From Bordetella parapertussis (GTDB taxonomy: Bacteria; Pseudomonadota; Gammaproteobacteria; Burkholderiales; Burkholderiaceae_C): 64,000 bases of DNA. Positions 29,841 to 38,408 of this stretch are shown here, in pieces. The stretch covers positions 73,708 through 137,707 of the forward strand of contig CAMCES010000001.1 in assembly GCA_945873925.1 (NCBI GenBank). The letters are read 5' to 3'. Each line of letters opens with the position of its first letter. Positions within the stretch are counted from its first letter, which is position 1. The notes beneath the pieces are model-generated. The model was not told the DNA's origin and did not search any database. It was given only the letters and a program-made list of their open reading frames with translations. A program made the position numbers and the translations under genes.

Positions 29841-30317
29841 ATGGCAACCATACCAATCACCAAAACTGGTTCTGAAAAACTCAAGCATGAACTGCACACT
29901 TTGAAGACTGTGGACAGACCTTGGGTGATCAATGCCATTGCAGAAGCCAGAGCCCAAGGGGACCTGAGTGAAAACGCTGAATACGATGCAGCCAAAGACA
30001 GACAAGGCTTTATTGAAGGACGCATACAAGAGATAGAGAGCAAATTGTCAATGTCTCAAATCATTGATCCTTCAACGCTGGACGCGGGTGGTCGGGTGGT
30101 GTTTGGTGCAACTGTCGAACTCGAGGACGAAGCATCTGGCGAGTCCGTGACGTACCAAATTGTGGGGGAAGATGAGGCTGATTTGAAGCTTGGCTTGATC
30201 AATATCAGCAGCCCAATCGCTCGCGCATTGATTGGCAAAGAAGAGGGCGATGTGGCTAGCGTACAGGCGCCTGGTGGCATCAAAAAATATGAAATCGTGA
30301 AGGTTTCATACCTTTGA
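29841..30317 (+). CDS. greA: Transcription elongation factor GreA
   Basis: GreA rescues backtracked RNA polymerase by stimulating transcript cleavage. The 158-residue protein has the N-terminal coiled coil with the tip acids in the LSENAEYDAAKD segment and a C-terminal FKBP-like domain (GATVELEDEASGESVTYQIVG to the terminal VKVSY). ATG 29841 begins at the usual MATIPITK; an upstream TTG at 29814 overlapping the carB stop is less likely. The ribosome binding site is weak. It converges on yhbY with 2 nt between stops. Confidence 0.96.
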   Translation: MATIPITKTGSEKLKHELHTLKTVDRPWVINAIAEARAQGDLSENAEYDAAKDRQGFIEGRIQEIESKLSMSQIIDPSTLDAGGRVVFGATVELEDEASGESVTYQIVGEDEADLKLGLINISSPIARALIGKEEGDVASVQAPGGIKKYEIVKVSYL

Positions 30318-30319
30318 CT

Positions 30320-30796
30320 TTAGGAGTTTTGCGAAGACTTCTTGACAGACTTTAGCTTGGGTTTAGCGCGTTTGATTTGACCACCGGCAGCGAGTCGCTG
30401 GTTCCCCAGCACCTTGACGAGAGTCATCTCCGGGCGTTGACCACCACGGCTGCTGTATTTCAACACCTTGAATTCGCGGGGCCCAGGCATTCGATCCTCA
30501 TCCATTTTTTTGGCTTTTGTTGCTTGGGGCCGCCACAATACCAAGAGTTTTCCAATGTGCTGTATCGGTGCTGCGTTCAGTTGATCTGCCAAGCTGAGCA
30601 AAATGATTTCCCGCGATTGCCGATCCTCACTCAGAACACGAATTTTGATCAACCCATGGGCGTTGAGGGCGAGATCGGTTTCTTTGACAACTGCTGCGGA
30701 CAGCCCATCATTTCCAATCATGACCACTGGGTCAAGATGATGAGCCATGGCGCGGTGAATTTTTCGTTCAGAAGGTGTGAGTTGGATAGATGGCAT
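30320..30796 (-). CDS. yhbY: CRS1/YhbY-type RNA-binding protein
   Basis: The 158-residue protein has the CRM domain of YhbY in its first ~95 residues: LTPSERKIHRAMAHHLDPVV, then IGNDGLSAAVVKETDLAL, and LIKIRVLSEDRQSREIIL with a GxxG-like loop. YhbY associates with pre-50S particles. A basic C-terminal extension of about 55 residues (ends KPKLKSVKKSSQNS) is longer than in E. coli but common in Burkholderiales. It is divergent from rlmE with 33 nt between starts, the usual neighbourhood. Confidence 0.92.
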   Translation of the reverse strand: MPSIQLTPSERKIHRAMAHHLDPVVMIGNDGLSAAVVKETDLALNAHGLIKIRVLSEDRQSREIILLSLADQLNAAPIQHIGKLLVLWRPQATKAKKMDEDRMPGPREFKVLKYSSRGGQRPEMTLVKVLGNQRLAAGGQIKRAKPKLKSVKKSSQNS

Positions 30797-30829
30797 GGGA
30801 TATTATCTTCTCAGTCAAAGGGTTGCGCG

Positions 30830-31492
30830 TTGAAAGTAAAAACACAAAGTAAAAAAGTCAATAAGTCATGGTTGAATGATCATGTCAATGATCCCTATGT
30901 CAAATTGGCTCAAAAAGAAGCTTATCGAGCCAGGGCTGCATACAAGCTCAAAGAAATTGACGAAGTGTTTGGCCTTTTCAAGCCAGGAATGGTGGTTGTG
31001 GATCTGGGTAGCTCACCCGGCGCCTGGAGCCAGTATGTCAGACGCCGCATGGCGTCAAACGGTGCAGTCACTGGCGGTCTTGATGCCACCTTGTTGGCTT
31101 TGGACATGCTGCCCATGTTGCCCATCGACGGTGTCACCTTCTTACAAGGGGATTTTCGGGAGGTTGAAGTCATGCAGAAATTGGAAATGCATCTGCAAGG
31201 CAGACGCGTTGATGTTGTTATTTCAGACATGGCGCCCAATTTGTCCGGTATTGCATCCGCAGATGCGGCGCGCATGTTCAACTTGGTTGAGTTGGCTGTT
31301 GATTTTTGCGTCCACCATTTGCATCCCAAAGGCGCTTTGGTGGCAAAAGTTTTTCATGGTGGAGGCTATCAAGAGATGGTTGATTTGTTTGACCGACATT
31401 TTGTACACGCAAAGTCTTTTAAACCCAAAGCGAGCAGGGATAAATCAGCTGAGAATTTTCTGATCGGACGTGCGCTTAAACTCTCTGTTTGA
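30830..31492 (+). CDS. rlmE: 23S rRNA U2552 2'-O-methyltransferase (FtsJ/RrmJ)
   Basis: RlmE methylates the ribose of U2552 in the 50S A loop. The 220-residue protein has the Rossmann SAM motif VVDLGSSPGAWSQ, DATLLALDMLP, the catalytic Lys early in RARAAYKLKEID, Asp in VISDMAPNLSG and the second catalytic Lys in LVAKVFHGG. The start is taken as TTG 30830, because AAAGG precedes it and the reading upstream is antisense to yhbY. It is followed 197 nt later by ftsH, its classic partner. Confidence 0.95.
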   Translation: MKVKTQSKKVNKSWLNDHVNDPYVKLAQKEAYRARAAYKLKEIDEVFGLFKPGMVVVDLGSSPGAWSQYVRRRMASNGAVTGGLDATLLALDMLPMLPIDGVTFLQGDFREVEVMQKLEMHLQGRRVDVVISDMAPNLSGIASADAARMFNLVELAVDFCVHHLHPKGALVAKVFHGGGYQEMVDLFDRHFVHAKSFKPKASRDKSAENFLIGRALKLSV

Positions 31493-31689
31493 AAAAATGA
31501 GTACTAATATTTTCGTTTAGGCGCCTCTTGCAACCAGTCTGTTGAGGGGGGCAGAAGGACTTCATGATGCTTCTTCAGCGTTCGTATTTGTTTAAAACAC
31601 TTTGGGCGAAAGGTTGTCTTGAAAAGCCTAAAATGATCACAAGCTTTGTTGTTGGCATACCGTCAAAACATGCATAACTGGAGTTCCCC

Positions 31690-33606
31690 TTGAACAATCC
31701 TTGGTTTTCTAAATTGGCCGTTTGGTTGGTGATAGCCTTGGTGCTCTTCACTGTTTTCAAACAGTTTGATTCTCGGGGGCAAGCTGGCGGTGGCTATTTG
31801 GCCTATTCGGATTTTCTTGAAGAGGTTCGAGGCAATCGCATCAAATCTGCCACCATCCAAGAAGGACAGGGCGGAACCGAAATCATTGCAACAACCACGG
31901 ATGACAGGAAAGTGCGAACCAACGCCACCTACCTTGACCGCGGTTTGGTCGGAGACTTGATTGCCAACAACGTTAAATTTGACGTAAAACCCCGCGAAGA
32001 AGGCTCACTGCTGATGACTTTGCTAGTGAGTTGGGGGCCCATGCTGCTGCTGATTGGTGTGTGGGTGTATTTCATGCGTCAAATGCAAGGCGGTGGCAAA
32101 GGGGGTGCATTCAGCTTTGGAAAAAGCAAAGCGCGAATGCTCGATGAAAACAACAACACCGTGACCTTCGCAGATGTTGCCGGTTGCGATGAAGCCAAAG
32201 AAGAGGTCAAAGAAGTTGTTGATTTCTTGAAGGATCCCCAAAAGTTTCAAAAGCTCGGTGGACGCATACCCCGCGGTTTGTTGCTTGTTGGCCCGCCTGG
32301 CACTGGTAAAACGCTGTTGGCAAAAGGCATTGCAGGTGAGGCCAAGGTGCCTTTTTTCAGTATTTCTGGCTCTGACTTTGTAGAGATGTTTGTGGGTGTT
32401 GGCGCAGCACGTGTGCGCGACATGTTTGAAAATGCTAAAAAAAATGCGCCTTGCATCATTTTTATCGACGAAATTGACGCAGTAGGTCGGCAACGTGGTG
32501 CTGGTTTAGGTGGTGGCAACGACGAACGAGAGCAAACACTCAACCAAATGTTGGTTGAGATGGATGGCTTTGAGACAAACCTGGGAGTGATAGTGGTGGC
32601 AGCCACCAACCGTCCTGACATTTTGGACGCAGCACTGTTGAGACCAGGGCGTTTTGACAGGCAGGTTTACGTTACTTTGCCTGACATTCGTGGACGCGAG
32701 CAAATTTTGAATGTGCACATGCGAAAAATTCCGGTTGGTCAGGATGTGTCCCCCGGTGTGATTGCCCGTGGTACACCTGGTATGAGTGGTGCTGATTTGG
32801 CGAACTTAACCAACGAAGCCGCTTTGATGGCTGCTCGTCGCAATGCACGTGTTGTCGAGATGCAGGATTTTGAAAAAGCCAAAGACAAAATCCTGATGGG
32901 CCCTGAGCGCAAAAGCATGGTTATGCCCGAAGAGGAGCGTCGAAATACTGCTTACCACGAATCAGGTCACGCCCTGATTGGAAAGCTTTTGCCTAAATGC
33001 GATCCTGTCCACAAGGTCACCATCATTCCACGCGGCCGAGCACTGGGTGTCACCATGAGTCTACCGGTGGCAGATCGCTACAGTTACGACCGAACTTTCA
33101 TGTTGAACCAAATCAGCATGTTGTTTGGTGGACGCATAGCCGAAGAGGTGTTCATGGACCAAATGACAACCGGTGCATCGAATGATTTTGAGCGTGCCAC
33201 GCAAATCGCGCGTGACATGGTGATGCGTTACGGAATGTCAGAAGCACTTGGGCCAATGGTTTATGCTGAAAACGAAGGCGAAGTTTTCTTGGGTCGTTCG
33301 GTGACCAAAACAACCAATATGAGCGAATCAACCATGAAGAAGGTTGATGACGAAGTCAGAAACATCATTGATGCCCAATACAGTTTGGCCAGGCGGTTGA
33401 TCGAAGAAAATGCAGACAAAATGCATGCAATGGCTAAGGCCTTGCTTGAGTGGGAAACCATCGACAGCGACCAATTGGATGACATCATGGCTGGACGCCC
33501 ACCACGTCCGCCCAAGGACTGGACACCGCGTACACCTTCGTCTGGTGATGGCAACGGTGGGTCACCAGAGGGCGTTCAAGCCAATGCATCTCCATCTGCG
33601 GCATGA
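31690..33606 (+). CDS. ftsH: ATP-dependent zinc metalloprotease FtsH
   Basis: FtsH is the hexameric inner-membrane AAA+ protease that degrades LpxC, sigma-32 and faulty membrane proteins. The 638-residue protein has two N-terminal membrane helices (about 4-20 and 100-122), Walker A GPPGTGKT, Walker [12 protein letters not shown], the SRH block ([20 protein letters not shown]) and the zinc motif HESGH in the M41 domain. The start is TTG 31690 behind GGAG. A strong terminator hairpin follows 24 nt after the stop. Confidence 0.97.
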   Translation: MNNPWFSKLAVWLVIALVLFTVFKQFDSRGQAGGGYLAYSDFLEEVRGNRIKSATIQEGQGGTEIIATTTDDRKVRTNATYLDRGLVGDLIANNVKFDVKPREEGSLLMTLLVSWGPMLLLIGVWVYFMRQMQGGGKGGAFSFGKSKARMLDENNNTVTFADVAGCDEAKEEVKEVVDFLKDPQKFQKLGGRIPRGLLLVGPPGTGKTLLAKGIAGEAKVPFFSISGSDFVEMFVGVGAARVRDMFENAKKNAPCIIFIDEIDAVGRQRGAGLGGGNDEREQTLNQMLVEMDGFETNLGVIVVAATNRPDILDAALLRPGRFDRQVYVTLPDIRGREQILNVHMRKIPVGQDVSPGVIARGTPGMSGADLANLTNEAALMAARRNARVVEMQDFEKAKDKILMGPERKSMVMPEEERRNTAYHESGHALIGKLLPKCDPVHKVTIIPRGRALGVTMSLPVADRYSYDRTFMLNQISMLFGGRIAEEVFMDQMTTGASNDFERATQIARDMVMRYGMSEALGPMVYAENEGEVFLGRSVTKTTNMSESTMKKVDDEVRNIIDAQYSLARRLIEENADKMHAMAKALLEWETIDSDQLDDIMAGRPPRPPKDWTPRTPSSGDGNGGSPEGVQANASPSAA

Positions 33607-33629
33607 TCCCCTTGGCTGGTGATCAAAAC

Positions 33630-33657
33630 ATGGGGCTTCGGCCCCATTTTAATTTTT
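33630..33657 (+). terminator. Rho-independent terminator after ftsH, overlapping the folP start
   Basis: A perfect 7-bp stem ATGGGGC/GCCCCAT (33630-33636 with 33641-33647) closed by a TTCG tetraloop, then TTTAATTTTT. The first stem bases are the likely folP ATG. It may act both as terminator of ftsH and as a lid on folP translation. Confidence 0.8.
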
Positions 33658-34493
33658 GGCAAACATCCCGCTTTCAGCTTCGATTGACCAAGCCCATGGT
33701 CATGGGCATAGTCAATGTCACCCCCGACTCATTTTCGGCTGTGCACACCACCACTGCGACGCCAATGCAAGCACTTGGATTGGCGCAGCAACATCTGCAC
33801 GATGGCGCAGATATTTTAGACATCGGGGGCGAATCTACTCGTCCCGGCGCAAAAGCTTTGACGGCTGACCAAGAATGGGTTCGCATTCAACCCGTGCTGA
33901 GCGAATTGATCACATGGCACAAGCCCGTTTCAATTGACACTTATCACCCTGAAAACATGCACAGGGCATTGGACATGGGTGTGGATATCGTCAATGACAT
34001 TTGGGCATTGCGCAAGGGAGATGCGCTGGCCGTGGTGTCCGCATACAAATGTGGCGTTTGCTTGATGCATATGCATGACCAACCCGCCACCATGCAATTG
34101 GCCCCGATGCAAGGCGATGTTGTTCAAAGCATCTGCCAATTTTTCCAAAATCGCCTCTCAGAAACTGATCTTGCAGGTATCCATCGAAACAGGCTGGTTT
34201 TGGATCCAGGCGTGGGTTTTGGTAAAACAGTTCCACAAAATTTCTCACTTTTACGCAACCAAGATGTCTTCATGCGCCTGGGTTTGCCAATAATGGCGGG
34301 TTGGTCAAGAAAATCAGCATTGGGTCAAGTCACTGGGTTGGACGTCTCTGACAGACTGGTTCCAAGCATTGCTGCTGCTTTGCTGGCTGTTGAACGAGGT
34401 TCACGAATCCTTCGAGTGCATGATGTGAAAGCTACTATCGAAGCACTAAAGGTCTGGGTGGCCGTAGAAAATTTGACCGAACCAATGGAATGA
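33630..34493 (+). CDS. folP: Dihydropteroate synthase
   Basis: DHPS joins p-aminobenzoate to dihydropterin pyrophosphate in folate synthesis and is the sulfonamide target. The protein has the pterin-site signature MGIVNVTPDSF, the ILDIGGESTRPGA loop, VSIDTYHPE, VNDIWAL, LMHMHDQPATMQ and the GVGFGKT region ending in GWSRKSAL. I chose ATG 33630 (287 residues), because FWQTSRFQLRL just before the core matches the family. ATG 33603, overlapping the ftsH stop, would add nine residues. The next ATG at 33696 would cut into the first strand. The start-codon overlap with a terminator is discussed as a finding. Confidence 0.93.
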   Translation: MGLRPHFNFWQTSRFQLRLTKPMVMGIVNVTPDSFSAVHTTTATPMQALGLAQQHLHDGADILDIGGESTRPGAKALTADQEWVRIQPVLSELITWHKPVSIDTYHPENMHRALDMGVDIVNDIWALRKGDALAVVSAYKCGVCLMHMHDQPATMQLAPMQGDVVQSICQFFQNRLSETDLAGIHRNRLVLDPGVGFGKTVPQNFSLLRNQDVFMRLGLPIMAGWSRKSALGQVTGLDVSDRLVPSIAAALLAVERGSRILRVHDVKATIEALKVWVAVENLTEPME

Positions 34494-34510
34494 GTTGAAG
34501 GAATGAACCG

Positions 34511-35842
34511 ATGACACGACGATATTTTGGTACGGACGGCATTCGGGGGCGTGTCGGTGTTCATCCCATCACGCCTGACTTCATGCTGCATTTGGCCAAT
34601 GCGGTAGGCCACCACCTCAGGCAGACTGATGCGCGCCCGCGTGTTCTGATTGGTAAAGACACGCGTATTTCAGGCTATATGCTGGAATCAGCTTTGGAAG
34701 CTGGATTCAATTCAGCTGGCGTGGATGTTGTTTTGCTCGGGCCTTTACCGACACCTGGTGTTGCATTTTTGACCAAGGCATTGCGGGCGAGTTTAGGGGT
34801 GGTCATCAGCGCAAGTCACAACCCATTTGAGGACAATGGCATCAAATTTTTCAGCGCAGAAGGCGCCAAGTTAGACGATGCCTGGGAAGTCGCCATAGAA
34901 GAGAAATTACAAAGCCCGCCGATCTGGGTAACGTCATCAGCCATCGGAAAAGCCAAGCGATTGGATGATGCAGCTGGTCGGTACATCGAGTTTTGCAAAA
35001 GCACGTTTGACGCCCATCTCACATTCAAAGACAAGAAAATTGTCATTGATGCTGCCCACGGCGCAGCCTATCTGATTGCGCCAACGATTTTTTCTGAATT
35101 GGGTGCGGATGTCGTTGTCATCGGATGTGAGCCGAATGGTTTGAATATCAATCATGAAGTCGGTGCAACTCACCCTGAGTCCTTGATTCAAAGCGTGCTG
35201 AGTCATCGCGCTGATTTTGGTGTTGCCCTGGATGGTGATGCAGACCGCTTGCTGGTTGTTGACGCCGCTGGGCGGTTGTTCACTGGCGATGAATTGCTTT
35301 ATTTGCTGGCAATCGACAGGGTGCGTTCTGGTCAAAAATTGACAGCCGTTGTAGGCACTTTGATGACCAACAAGGGCGTTGAAATGGCGTTGAGTCGGCG
35401 CGGCATTCAATTGCATCGGGCAAAGGTGGGGGACAGGTATGTATTGGAAACCTTGTCGCAACATCAATTGCTCTTGGGCGGTGAGGGATCCGGACATTTG
35501 CTGATGTTGGACAAGCATTCCACAGGCGATGGTTTGATCAGTGCCCTTCAAGTCTTACAGGCCTGTATTCGTGCGAACGCTGCGCCTGCAGAGCTGTTGG
35601 CGGGTGTTGAGCTACTTCCCCAATGTCTGCTCAATGTCAAGTTACCTGAGGGTTTGGATTGGAAAACAGATGCACTTTTTCAGGCGCAAATTGCCCGGGT
35701 TGAAGATTCACTTGGACAAGATGGTCGTGTCTTGATCAGACCCAGTGGGACTGAACCTGTTTTGCGAATCATGGTCGAAGCCAAGAGCGAGGGCATTGCC
35801 AAAAACAACGCTCAATCCATAGCAGATACTTTAGCGCGATAG
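34511..35842 (+). CDS. glmM: Phosphoglucosamine mutase
   Basis: GlmM interconverts glucosamine 6-phosphate and 1-phosphate for peptidoglycan and LPS. The 443-residue protein has the opening [10 protein letters not shown], the phosphoserine loop [17 protein letters not shown], the metal loop [11 protein letters not shown], the sugar loop GGEGSGHLL and the phosphate-binding [14 protein letters not shown]. It follows folP by 17 nt in the common order ftsH-folP-glmM. ppk follows by 10 nt; the pst/pho genes often found here in relatives are not present. Confidence 0.97.
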   Translation: MTRRYFGTDGIRGRVGVHPITPDFMLHLANAVGHHLRQTDARPRVLIGKDTRISGYMLESALEAGFNSAGVDVVLLGPLPTPGVAFLTKALRASLGVVISASHNPFEDNGIKFFSAEGAKLDDAWEVAIEEKLQSPPIWVTSSAIGKAKRLDDAAGRYIEFCKSTFDAHLTFKDKKIVIDAAHGAAYLIAPTIFSELGADVVVIGCEPNGLNINHEVGATHPESLIQSVLSHRADFGVALDGDADRLLVVDAAGRLFTGDELLYLLAIDRVRSGQKLTAVVGTLMTNKGVEMALSRRGIQLHRAKVGDRYVLETLSQHQLLLGGEGSGHLLMLDKHSTGDGLISALQVLQACIRANAAPAELLAGVELLPQCLLNVKLPEGLDWKTDALFQAQIARVEDSLGQDGRVLIRPSGTEPVLRIMVEAKSEGIAKNNAQSIADTLAR

Positions 35843-35852
35843 GTAGAAGCAC

Positions 35853-37892
35853 ATGTCCCAAGCCACATTCATTGACCGAGATGAAAGCACATTGTCATTC
35901 AATGCACGGGTATTGGATTGGGCCAAGCGCCCTGAAGTCCCTTTGCTGGAAAGACTGCGGTATTTGTGTATTGTTTCTTCCAATTTAGATGAGTTTTTCG
36001 AGGTGAGGGTTGCACTCCATTTGCACAGATCTGAGCTTAACAAGTCTGATAATGCTTACACGGAGGAAAGCTACAAACGGATATCCCGTATTGCTCACGA
36101 ACTTGTCAAAGAACAATACAGGGTTTTCAGTGAAGAACTAATCAGTGCATTCAAATCAAGAAATATCCATCTGATCACGCACACAGAACGCAACACCACC
36201 CAACGGAAATGGGTGAGGCAGTATTTCGATCGGGAGGTGCGCCCTTTGCTCTCGCCGGTGAGTTTGGATCCTGCGCATCCGTTCCCTCAAGTGGCCAACA
36301 AGTCACTGAACTTCATTGTTCAACTTTCAGGTAAAGATGCTTTCGGCAGAGAAAACGACATCGCGATTGTCAAAGTGCCACGATCATTACCTCGATTGAT
36401 CTTGCTTCCTTCAAAGTTACCCGAAGGTGGAGTTCAAATGGTCACCCTTTCGAGCGTGATTCGCTCTCATTTGAGTGATTTGTTTCCTGATCGTGTGGTG
36501 GGTGATTTCTCCCAATTTCGAGTTACACGTGACTCAGATCTGCTGGTAGACGAGGAAGACGTCAAAAATTTACGAACTGCATTGCGCCAAGGTTTAGAGC
36601 AAAGGCATTTCGGCCGCGCGGTTCGACTGGAAGTTTCATCTGGTTGTTCAGCGTATCTGTCGCAATTTTTATTGCGACAATTTCAACTGCCTTATGAGGC
36701 TTTGTATTTGGTGCCTGGTCCAGTCAACTTGGTTCGCTTGAGCCAAATAATTGATTTGATTGATCAGCCTCAACTCTTATTTCAACCTCACCAAGGTTGT
36801 TATTCCAAGCAATTGAAACAAGGTGAATCCATTTTCGATCGCTTGAAAAAAGGTGATGTTCTGGTCCATCAGCCTTTTGAGTCTTTTGCGGCTGTATTGG
36901 ATTTTTTGCGAGAAGCTGTCATGGATCCCAATGTGTTGGCTATCAAGCAAACCATTTATCGCACTGGATTGGATTCAGAATTGATGGACTTGCTTCGCCA
37001 AGCAGTTCGCCGGGGCAAGGAAGTCACAGCAGTGGTTGAAATCAAAGCCAGGTTTGATGAAGAAGCCAACATCAATTGGGCAGAAAGTTTGGAGTCAATC
37101 GGAGCACAAGTTGTTTATGGCGTGGTTGGATTGAAGACCCATGCCAAGATGCTGCTGGTTACGCGTCGTGAAAAACGCCGCTTGGTTCGCTACGGTCATC
37201 TGTCCACGGGTAATTACAACGCCAAAACAGCCCAGCTATATACCGATATCAGTCATTTGACTGCCGACCTGCAATTAACAGCTGACATGGAACAGGTGTT
37301 TTCTCAATTGGGATCGCAAACACGATTGTCGCAACTGAACCATTTTTGGATGGCGCCATTCGGTTTGCAAAACCAACTGATTGACATGGTGGACATGGTT
37401 GCAAAGTCTTGTATTCAAGGCGTTGCAGGGCGAATCATTTTGAAAATGAACTCGCTGACCGATCAGTCCCTGGCCAACGCATTGGTCAGAGCAAGTGCGG
37501 CTGGGGTTGAGATCGACTTGATCGTACGAGGCGCTTGCATACTGCCTGCGTTGCAGCCTGGCTTTACCGATCAAATCAAGGTACGTTCAATCATCGGTCG
37601 TTTTTTGGAGCATTCCAGGGTTTTTTATTTCCGAACAGGCCAGAGCGTCCATCTTTATTTGTCGAGCGCTGATTGGATGAATAGAAATATGATGCGCCGT
37701 ATCGAAGTCGCTTGGCCGGTGCTTGATCAAGCTCTTCGCCAACGAATCATTGATGAGTGCTTGGTGGCGTATTTGGAAGATAACGAAGACGCCTGGACCT
37801 TGAACCTTTCTGGGCAATATGTCCGAGTCAAAAAGCAAGCCACCACCAAAACGCTGAGCGCACAACAGGAATTGATGAAGAGACACAGCTGA
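35853..37892 (+). CDS. ppk: Polyphosphate kinase 1
   Basis: PPK1 reversibly polymerises the gamma phosphate of ATP into polyphosphate. The 679-residue protein has the N domain (RLRYLCIVSSNLDEFFEVRV), the head domain, and the two phospholipase-D-like catalytic domains. The autophosphorylated histidine is His449 in VRYGHLSTGNYN; the second catalytic histidine region is in the IGRFLEHSRVFYF segment. It follows glmM by 10 nt. No ppx follows; the next item is a small lipoprotein gene. Confidence 0.96.
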   Translation: MSQATFIDRDESTLSFNARVLDWAKRPEVPLLERLRYLCIVSSNLDEFFEVRVALHLHRSELNKSDNAYTEESYKRISRIAHELVKEQYRVFSEELISAFKSRNIHLITHTERNTTQRKWVRQYFDREVRPLLSPVSLDPAHPFPQVANKSLNFIVQLSGKDAFGRENDIAIVKVPRSLPRLILLPSKLPEGGVQMVTLSSVIRSHLSDLFPDRVVGDFSQFRVTRDSDLLVDEEDVKNLRTALRQGLEQRHFGRAVRLEVSSGCSAYLSQFLLRQFQLPYEALYLVPGPVNLVRLSQIIDLIDQPQLLFQPHQGCYSKQLKQGESIFDRLKKGDVLVHQPFESFAAVLDFLREAVMDPNVLAIKQTIYRTGLDSELMDLLRQAVRRGKEVTAVVEIKARFDEEANINWAESLESIGAQVVYGVVGLKTHAKMLLVTRREKRRLVRYGHLSTGNYNAKTAQLYTDISHLTADLQLTADMEQVFSQLGSQTRLSQLNHFWMAPFGLQNQLIDMVDMVAKSCIQGVAGRIILKMNSLTDQSLANALVRASAAGVEIDLIVRGACILPALQPGFTDQIKVRSIIGRFLEHSRVFYFRTGQSVHLYLSSADWMNRNMMRRIEVAWPVLDQALRQRIIDECLVAYLEDNEDAWTLNLSGQYVRVKKQATTKTLSAQQELMKRHS

Positions 37893-38011
37893 TAAATCTA
37901 AAGCATGTATTTATTTTTTCCTATGCAATGAAATCAATTCTTTTTGATGGATTTGTCTGTGCTCGTGTTGTTTTAAGATAGTGAATCTAAATACTTCCCA
38001 AAGGAAATCCA

Positions 38012-38158
38012 ATGACACATTTTTTGAAATGCACTGCAGTTGCCACTTACCTCTTGATCGGCCTGACAATTTCTGGTTGTTCAACATTGAGTTCGGCATT
38101 TGACTCAGTGTCTAACGCTGTGTCTGGTGTGTTCCAGTCAGATGACGCTAAAAAATAA
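38012..38158 (+). CDS. Very small predicted lipoprotein (48 residues)
   Basis: ATG 38012 follows AAAGGAA with good spacing. The 48-residue product has a basic start (MTHFLK), a hydrophobic stretch (VATYLLIGL) and a lipobox LTISGC with Cys23 as the lipidated residue. The mature 26 residues (STLSSAFDSVSNAVSGVF and an acidic/basic end) could form an amphipathic helix. Size and layout recall entericidin-like lipoproteins, but I find no specific family match. A strong inverted repeat follows 12 nt after the stop, supporting an independent transcription unit between ppk and tRNA-Ser. Localisation is inferred. Confidence 0.7.
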   Translation: MTHFLKCTAVATYLLIGLTISGCSTLSSAFDSVSNAVSGVFQSDDAKK

Positions 38159-38170
38159 TTCACTTCCAAA

Positions 38171-38201
38171 CATTCAACAGGTTCTTTGAGCCTGTTGAAT
38201 G
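38171..38201. terminator. Bidirectional terminator-like hairpin
   Basis: A 14-bp stem (38171-38184 with 38188-38201, one G-T pair) with a TTT loop. It lies between the small lipoprotein and the opposing tRNA-Ser and could end both transcripts. No clean T tract follows on either strand, so termination strength is uncertain. Confidence 0.6.
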
Positions 38202-38237
38202 CCGCGTTTACTGACCGTATTCATATTCAATGCAAAC

Positions 38238-38328
<91 letters not shown>

Positions 38329-38408
38329 ATGTGGCAATTCTAGCAGTGCCCTCCAAGGTTACACTTTAAGTTTTTGCTTATTTGCCTGTCTGAGGCGTGG
38401 AGTGGTTG

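Noticed and set aside
31614..31645. Sigma-32-type promoter before ftsH (CTTGAAA at 31618-31624)
   Set aside because: The -35 matches perfectly but no CCCCATnT-like -10 follows at 11-16 bp.
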